This document shows positions 4,988-9,906 of a DNA stretch of 9,906 nt, in pieces (position 1 is the stretch's first letter; every line of letters starts with the position of its first letter). The DNA is from Chitinophagaceae bacterium (GTDB taxonomy: Bacteria; Bacteroidota; Bacteroidia; Chitinophagales; Chitinophagaceae): NCBI GenBank assembly GCA_025924755.1, contig JAICHT010000124.1, positions 1-9,906 of the forward strand, read 5' to 3'. A program made the position numbers and the translations under genes. Under the pieces are notes generated by a model. It was not told the DNA's origin. It saw only the letters and a program-made list of their open reading frames with translations, and ran no database searches.

Positions 4988-7900
4988 TATAATAGCATTT
5001 TAGTTTTATGATTAGGAATAAGTCTTTCTGCTTCTTCTGCAAAGCGGCTGGTGGGATCATCGGGATCAAGCGATACGCCTTGCAGACTTGCCTTTTTACG
5101 AACCACAAAAAACAGGTGTGGAAGTACTAAAAGCGTAGTTAGTGTAGACATCAGCAGTCCGCCAATCACTGCCTGTCCTAACGGGGCTACCTGCTCTCCG
5201 CCTTCACCCATACCTGAGGCTATCGGTATCATGCCTGCAATCATAGCCAGTGTGGTCATAATGATAGGACGAAGCCGCGATGATGCAGCCAGCAAGGTAG
5301 AGACGCCTACCTCCACTTTGTTTTTAAAACGGTTTTTCTCCGCACCATCCATCATTAAAAATGCATTGGAAACCGATACTCCTACGGACATGATCATGCC
5401 CATATACGATTGCAGATTTAAAGTGCTTCCAAAGAGCAGCAGAATAATCAAACTGCCTGCAATAACAGCGGGCACTACCGCTAATATGATAGCTGACAAT
5501 GCAAAAGACTGGTAGTATGCAGCCAGCATCAAAAAGATAACAACAATAGCTACCACCAATCCGGTTTGCAATCCGTCTAACGTATCTGCCAGTAATTGTA
5601 ATTGTCCTACTACAGTGGTAATAACGCCTTTTGGTTTAGCACCAGCCTCGGCTATGGCTTTTTGAACGGCTTTCGATGCTGTTCCCAAATCTTTATGGTA
5701 GATGTTAGCGGCGATCGTTACATACCGGTTAGCACCTTGCCGGTTCACCTGTCCGGGTTCCTCGGTAAAGGAAAGTGTCGCCACATCATCTAATATAGGT
5801 CGCGACTGGCCTGATTTCAGCGGTAACATTTTTAAGTTATCCAGTGTTTGCATAGTTGCTTCCGGCACCTGTAATTGCACCTGGAAAACGAGCCCTGATT
5901 TTGGATCTCTCCAAAGCGATTTATTAACAAAGCGGGTGGAGGAAGTTGCCATAGTAACCACCTGCGTAATATCCTGCATCGTAAGTCCGAACTGTGCAGC
6001 CCGCTCCCTGTCCACATCAATTTGTAAGGTGGGATAATGCAAGGGTTCTTCTATTCGTATATCCCGTAAAAAAGTATTTTTTTGCAGGGACGCTTCTATC
6101 TTTTTTGCATAATTTTCAGCCTGCCCTAATTGACCTGCAGCCACCCGTATTTGCACAGGCGTATTGGTGCCCTGGCTCATGATCTTTTCTACCAATTCAA
6201 TAGGTTCGAAAGAAAGCTGCAACTCGGGATATTGCTGCTGCACTTTTTTACGGATGCTTTCTTTCAACTGGTCTACTGATTGAGTAAGCGCTTGTTTATC
6301 CAGCGATACCTGTAACACCGCTTCTTGTGAACCGCTGGTAAACAGAAAAATAGGATTAATAGCGGTACCGGAAGGTTGTGTTCCTACAAAAGCCGATGAA
6401 ATGGCAATGCCTTTGCTCCCAGCTTCTGAACTAATAATATCGGTAACATCATGAAGGTATTCTTCTGTTTTTTCAATACGGGTACCCTCGGGTGCAGTAA
6501 TTCGTAATTGCAGATCGCTGGTACCACTAGCCGGCATGATATCAGTACCAATTAAGGTGAAGCCAACAACCATAAGTGCCGCAACTATAACTGCATATAT
6601 AGCAAGCACCCACCCTGTTCTTTTCTGAAAGTATTTGGTGATGATTAGGTAGCGCCTTTTAAACTTTTCAAAGCGGGTCAGTTGCTGCTTTCCATTTCTA
6701 TCTATATGATGCTGGTGCTTTTTGTTTTGCATCAACCAGTTGGCTACTACCGGGACAAACGTTTGCGAGAAAATAAAAGAAGCGATCATCGAGAAACCAA
6801 CAGACAGTGATAAAGGCATAAACATATCGCGTGGAATACCGGTCATCATAAAAGAAGGTATTAACACCGAAAGAATGGAAAGCAATATCAATAATTTAGG
6901 AACAGAGATTTCCAGCAAGGCATCTAATATAGCACGGGCTTTAGGTTTGCCTTTCTCAAAATGCTGGTGTATGTTTTCAATCGTTACCGTAGCTTCATCT
7001 ACTAATATCCCAATAGCCAGTGCCAGCCCGCTCAATGTCATCATATTGATGGTTTGACCAAAGGCATATAGTAACAACACGGCTGATAAAATAGCAATTG
7101 GAATAGTTAGGACTACTATAAGAGCACCCCGTTTATCGCCCAGAAACAGCAATACCATCAGGCCAGTGAGTACCGCCCCTAATATGCCTTCGTGGATCAG
7201 GTTTTTAATAGAGCGTTCAATATAAACCGACTGGTCAAAAACGTATTTTATCTGTACATCATCCGGCAGCGATTCCTTCAGCATAGGCAACGCCTTCTTT
7301 AGGTTTTCTACCACTTTCAAGGTAGACGCATCTGCTTTTTTTATTACCGGCAGATACACGGAACGTTTGCCATTCACTACTGCATACCCGGTGGTCACAT
7401 CGGCTGCATCTTCCACTGTAGCAATATCTTTTACAAACACAGTAGAGGTGGCATTGGCTCGTATAGGGATATTTAAAAATTCTTCCGGCCTTTTTGCCAA
7501 TGAGTTTACAGGGCTCATGTAGTTTTTATCTCCCAAGCGTATATTACCGGCCGGTGAAGGCAGATTATTTTTTGCAATAGCACTCATCACTTCCTCTTCC
7601 GATAAGCCAAATGACTGCATCAGGTCGGGATTTACTTTAATGACGATAGATCGGATATTACCACCGAAAGGAGCAGGAGCCGTGATGCCGGGAATGCTGA
7701 CAAACATGGGCCGGATGCGGGTGAGTACCAGGTTTTGTATTTCGCTAATGGAGCGTTTGTCACTTTCAAAAACTAATTGTCCAATGGGAAGGGAACTGCC
7801 ATCAAACCGCACTACCTGAGGCGGTACGGCACCAGGCGGCAAAAAGCCCATAGCACGGGAAACCTGCGTAGAGACTTCTGCGGCCGATTGGGCCATATCA

Positions 7901-8196
7901 GTGCCGGGGTAAAAGCTAAGTTTCATGAGCGTAAAGCCCTGTATGCTTTTAAATTCTATATCCTTAACCCCACTTACAAAAATGAGTACCTTCTGAAATT
8001 CGTTGGCCATAAATCCATCCATATAGGAAGGGGTTAAACCACCATAGGGCATGGCAATGTAAATGGCAGGTGATTCAATTTTTGGGAAGATATCTACATT
8101 GATTTTCTTGATAGTCAGAAAGGAAAAATAACCAACCGCCATGACCACTACTATAACAGCAATGGGCTTGCGGAGTGCTAATCGAATAATATTCAT
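4987..8196 (-). CDS. RND superfamily efflux permease (AcrB/HAE-1-like)
   Basis: This 1069-residue protein is full length for the AcrB/CusA class. Its layout is TM1 (about 10-30), a first large periplasmic loop (about 31-330), TM2-6 (about 335-485) and a cytosolic loop containing an HQHH stretch. TM7 (about 535-555), a second periplasmic loop (about 560-860) and TM8-12 (about 870-1035) follow. The TM4 proton-relay motif is GILVDEATVTIEN with Asp400-Glu401, where AcrB has Asp407-Asp408. In TM10 the motif is SVGVSVSNAFLMMD, with Ser943 where AcrB has Lys940, a variation known in several poorly characterised RND branches. The protein is the proton-driven inner-membrane engine of the pump. It starts 17 bases after the TolC-family stop and overlaps the adaptor start by one base. 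Substrate is unassigned: the lack of an obvious CusA Met pattern or CzcA signature makes drugs, dyes or lipophilic compounds more likely than metals. Confidence 0.93.
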   Translation of the reverse strand: MNIIRLALRKPIAVIVVVMAVGYFSFLTIKKINVDIFPKIESPAIYIAMPYGGLTPSYMDGFMANEFQKVLIFVSGVKDIEFKSIQGFTLMKLSFYPGTDMAQSAAEVSTQVSRAMGFLPPGAVPPQVVRFDGSSLPIGQLVFESDKRSISEIQNLVLTRIRPMFVSIPGITAPAPFGGNIRSIVIKVNPDLMQSFGLSEEEVMSAIAKNNLPSPAGNIRLGDKNYMSPVNSLAKRPEEFLNIPIRANATSTVFVKDIATVEDAADVTTGYAVVNGKRSVYLPVIKKADASTLKVVENLKKALPMLKESLPDDVQIKYVFDQSVYIERSIKNLIHEGILGAVLTGLMVLLFLGDKRGALIVVLTIPIAILSAVLLLYAFGQTINMMTLSGLALAIGILVDEATVTIENIHQHFEKGKPKARAILDALLEISVPKLLILLSILSVLIPSFMMTGIPRDMFMPLSLSVGFSMIASFIFSQTFVPVVANWLMQNKKHQHHIDRNGKQQLTRFEKFKRRYLIITKYFQKRTGWVLAIYAVIVAALMVVGFTLIGTDIMPASGTSDLQLRITAPEGTRIEKTEEYLHDVTDIISSEAGSKGIAISSAFVGTQPSGTAINPIFLFTSGSQEAVLQVSLDKQALTQSVDQLKESIRKKVQQQYPELQLSFEPIELVEKIMSQGTNTPVQIRVAAGQLGQAENYAKKIEASLQKNTFLRDIRIEEPLHYPTLQIDVDRERAAQFGLTMQDITQVVTMATSSTRFVNKSLWRDPKSGLVFQVQLQVPEATMQTLDNLKMLPLKSGQSRPILDDVATLSFTEEPGQVNRQGANRYVTIAANIYHKDLGTASKAVQKAIAEAGAKPKGVITTVVGQLQLLADTLDGLQTGLVVAIVVIFLMLAAYYQSFALSAIILAVVPAVIAGSLIILLLFGSTLNLQSYMGMIMSVGVSVSNAFLMMDGAEKNRFKNKVEVGVSTLLAASSRLRPIIMTTLAMIAGMIPIASGMGEGGEQVAPLGQAVIGGLLMSTLTTLLVLPHLFFVVRKKASLQGVSLDPDDPTSRFAEEAERLIPNHKTKMLL

Positions 8197-8213
8197 ATTA
8201 ATTGGATGATTGG

Positions 8214-9602
8214 TTAGGGATTGATTTGAGAAAGTAGAATAGACATATTGCCGATGCTTTCGCTTTGACTGATCAGTTCATTCCAATAAGCGCCGATAGC
8301 TTTTACGTAATTTGTTTCCGCATCCTGCAAGGTTTTTTGCAGTTGCAACAGCTCAATTAAATTGATAAGTCCGCTTTCATATCGTACCGTATACAGGTCA
8401 TATGCCTGTTGCGAAGATTGTAGCGCAATCTTTGCATCCAGTACTCTTTCCTTTTGTTGTGTCCACCGGCTAACCGCAGCAGCGTAGGCAGTTTTCAATT
8501 GCAGGTCCCCCTCTTCGTAATCTGCTTTTGCAGCTTCAATGGCACGGGCTGCTATCTTTTGTTTCACTTTATTTTGATAAAGGGAGGATAGGTTCCAGGT
8601 GACACCAATCCCTGCCAGGTAACTGCTGCTATTGTTTGTCCATGGTGCTGCAAGGTTATTATCTACTTTGCCGGTGCTGTTAATTCCTGAACCCCTTATA
8701 CCAGCACCTGCTAGTAAACCAATGGAGGGATAGGGTTGACGTTTCACCTCTTTTAAGGAAGCATTGGCATAGGTAATACCCGCTTTTAAATATTGCAGGT
8801 AAGGGTGACCTTCCAGGCTGTCTGCAGAAAGGATTTCCTTGGATGCATCCACCCTGTTATACATAGTAGTATCTACCGCAAATGCGTTTGCATCTTCATC
8901 CATCATGGCAGCTAACTGTAGCATAGCCGTTTCTAATATTGCCTGCTGCTCATTAATAGCTCCTTTAGCCTGCAGAAAGTTTGACTTCACTAATAAGGTA
9001 TCTGCTCCGGGACGTAAGCCGGCATCCGCCTGTGTTTGGGACAAATCCAATAAATTTCCCAACCGTTTCACATCTGCTTTAGCGGTAGCCAAAAGAGCCG
9101 AGCTTTGCAGCACATTGAAATATTCCTGTACGGCAGCGGTTTGTAAATGCAATTGCTCTTCCGATAAAGCGGTTGTACTTAATTGAATGGCAGCATCAGC
9201 TACGGCTAACTTTGTTTTAATTCTGCCAAACTGTATAAAGTTCCACTGCATTACGGCCGAAGCATACAGGTTGGAAGTAGAAGTGGCTTGTCCAACAATA
9301 TTCTTATTATTTCCGCTCGTATTATAAATACCGGGAAGTGGAAAGAAGGAACCGGGAACACTCTGGTAGGAGCCATAACTCTGTTGCCCCTGCACACTTA
9401 CTTCAGGTAATTGTTCTGTTTTTACCAGTTCTTTTCTATACCGCTGTTGTTCAATAATATCTTGTTTAGAAGCTAAAGAAGGGTATTGTGAAAGTGTTTT
9501 CTGCAAGACTTCTTGTAGGGAATACACCTTTTTTTGTGCATATACAGCATGGATGGAAAACAAGCAGGCCATGCTTGTCAGCATCAGTATTTTACGGGTC
9601 AT
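8214..9602 (-). CDS. TolC-family outer-membrane efflux protein
   Basis: This 462-residue protein has a clear Sec signal peptide: basic MTRK, a hydrophobic core, and a likely cut after A22 in AVYA-QKK. The mature part is largely helical, with the two repeated halves of an outer-membrane efflux protein. One begins YSLQEVLQKTLSQYPSL near residue 27; the second has the GITYANASLKEVKRQPYPSIGL segment near the middle. The C-terminal helix VRYESGLINLIELLQLQKTLQDAETNYVKAIGAYWNEL is the typical ending, with the family pattern YxxGxxxxxELLxxQ. It forms the trimeric exit duct for the RND pump encoded directly downstream. It is the first gene of the operon, so the pump promoter should lie in 9603-9906. 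The ATG at 9602 is preceded by the AT-rich sequence GAAAGAAAA. Confidence 0.92.
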   Translation of the reverse strand: MTRKILMLTSMACLFSIHAVYAQKKVYSLQEVLQKTLSQYPSLASKQDIIEQQRYRKELVKTEQLPEVSVQGQQSYGSYQSVPGSFFPLPGIYNTSGNNKNIVGQATSTSNLYASAVMQWNFIQFGRIKTKLAVADAAIQLSTTALSEEQLHLQTAAVQEYFNVLQSSALLATAKADVKRLGNLLDLSQTQADAGLRPGADTLLVKSNFLQAKGAINEQQAILETAMLQLAAMMDEDANAFAVDTTMYNRVDASKEILSADSLEGHPYLQYLKAGITYANASLKEVKRQPYPSIGLLAGAGIRGSGINSTGKVDNNLAAPWTNNSSSYLAGIGVTWNLSSLYQNKVKQKIAARAIEAAKADYEEGDLQLKTAYAAAVSRWTQQKERVLDAKIALQSSQQAYDLYTVRYESGLINLIELLQLQKTLQDAETNYVKAIGAYWNELISQSESIGNMSILLSQINP

Positions 9603-9906
9603 TTTTCTTTCTTATGTAAATGAATGAAATAGGATGAAGCCCAATGCGGACTAATAGTGGCGATAGTGAAAATGAAAAGAAAGAAAATTAAATGAGTAAT
9701 CTTCGGTATTGAAGGAAAAGTGGAAGGGAGGAAAGAGTAGTCGATATTACAACAGCGTATTTAAAAGGTATTCCGCTCAGGAAATAATATATGCTGAAGC
9801 CTGATTGTTCAAAGAAATGAGCAGGATGCCAAAAAGCCGGCAGTACTTTAAATTTTTGAAATGAAGCAGTACTTACCAGGTTAACCTTTTTCTTGATGAC
9901 AACGCA
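9603..9906 (-). other. Leader region of the efflux operon with no confirmed gene
   Basis: These 304 bases must hold the operon promoter, or an upstream gene must read through them. I see no convincing TTG/TAnnTTTG pair and no GTGA-N6-TCAC palindrome, so this operon does not visibly belong to the regulon on the left. The plus strand is purine-rich between about 9667 and 9735. On the minus strand, a frame is open from the window edge to a TAA at 9690-9688 (72 codons, no ATG inside the window). It could be the 3' end of an unrecognised gene. The 9-mer GCAGTACTT occurs twice, at 9840-9848 and 9866-9874. Confidence 0.5.

Noticed and set aside
5051..5515. 154-codon plus-strand frame opposite the RND permease
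   Set aside because: It is antisense to the conserved TM9-TM12 region of the permease. Its length is explained by the constrained codon pattern of the real gene.
6690..6725. His-rich segment HQHH in the RND cytosolic loop as a metal-binding site
   Set aside because: It is a short cluster in a variable inter-domain loop. Neither the adaptor nor the permease shows other metal-pump signatures.

Overview
The window looks like a chromosomal segment of a member of the Bacteroidota, probably from the Chitinophagales or Sphingobacteriales. The evidence is moderate GC, AT-rich start-codon contexts with no recognisable Shine-Dalgarno, candidate TAnnTTTG-type -7 promoter elements, a loose Bacteroidota-style lipobox on the efflux adaptor, and the protein families present. 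This is inferred from style and families, not from a database search. I see no tRNA, rRNA, insertion sequence or CRISPR array.

Left part (1-3135), a sulfur/redox module. The 5' end of a sulfide:quinone oxidoreductase (SQR) gene runs leftwards out of the window from 380. Divergently, a small DUF2892 membrane protein (506-724) and a 12-TM major facilitator of unknown substrate (734-1969) form a tight pair. A TehB/TPMT-like SAM methyltransferase (2034-2630) follows and ends in a strong intrinsic terminator (2666-2693). A cytoplasmic thioredoxin (2758-3135) comes next and ends in a 12-bp hairpin (3191-3218). The notable feature is three near-identical CRP/FNR-type palindromes (GTGA-N6-TCAC). One lies in each of the three intergenic regions of this half: the SQR/DUF2892 divergent region, before the methyltransferase and before thioredoxin. 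At SQR and thioredoxin, a -7-like element lies exactly 29.5 bases from the palindrome centre, which would place the site at about -41.5 (class II activation). These genes therefore look like one regulon of a Crp/Fnr-family protein encoded elsewhere. Sulfide or persulfide handling is the most economical guess for the shared job.

Right part (3264-9602, minus strand), an efflux operon. Transcription runs leftwards: a TolC-family outer-membrane factor (9602-8214), a 1069-residue RND permease (8196-4987), a lipoprotein membrane-fusion adaptor (4987-3893, overlapping the RND stop by one base), and a membrane-anchored TlpA-like thioredoxin (3854-3264). The first three make a complete tripartite pump. 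The fourth is an extracytoplasmic thiol-disulfide protein in the same transcription direction, with no terminator visible before it. The RND protein has Asp-Glu in TM4 but Ser where AcrB has the proton-relay lysine in TM10. The 304 bases upstream of the pump (9603-9906) hold no gene I can confirm, only a 72-codon frame open to the window edge.

The sulfur/redox genes and the efflux operon converge at 3136-3263. There a cytoplasmic and an extracytoplasmic thioredoxin-fold gene face each other tail to tail across one hairpin.
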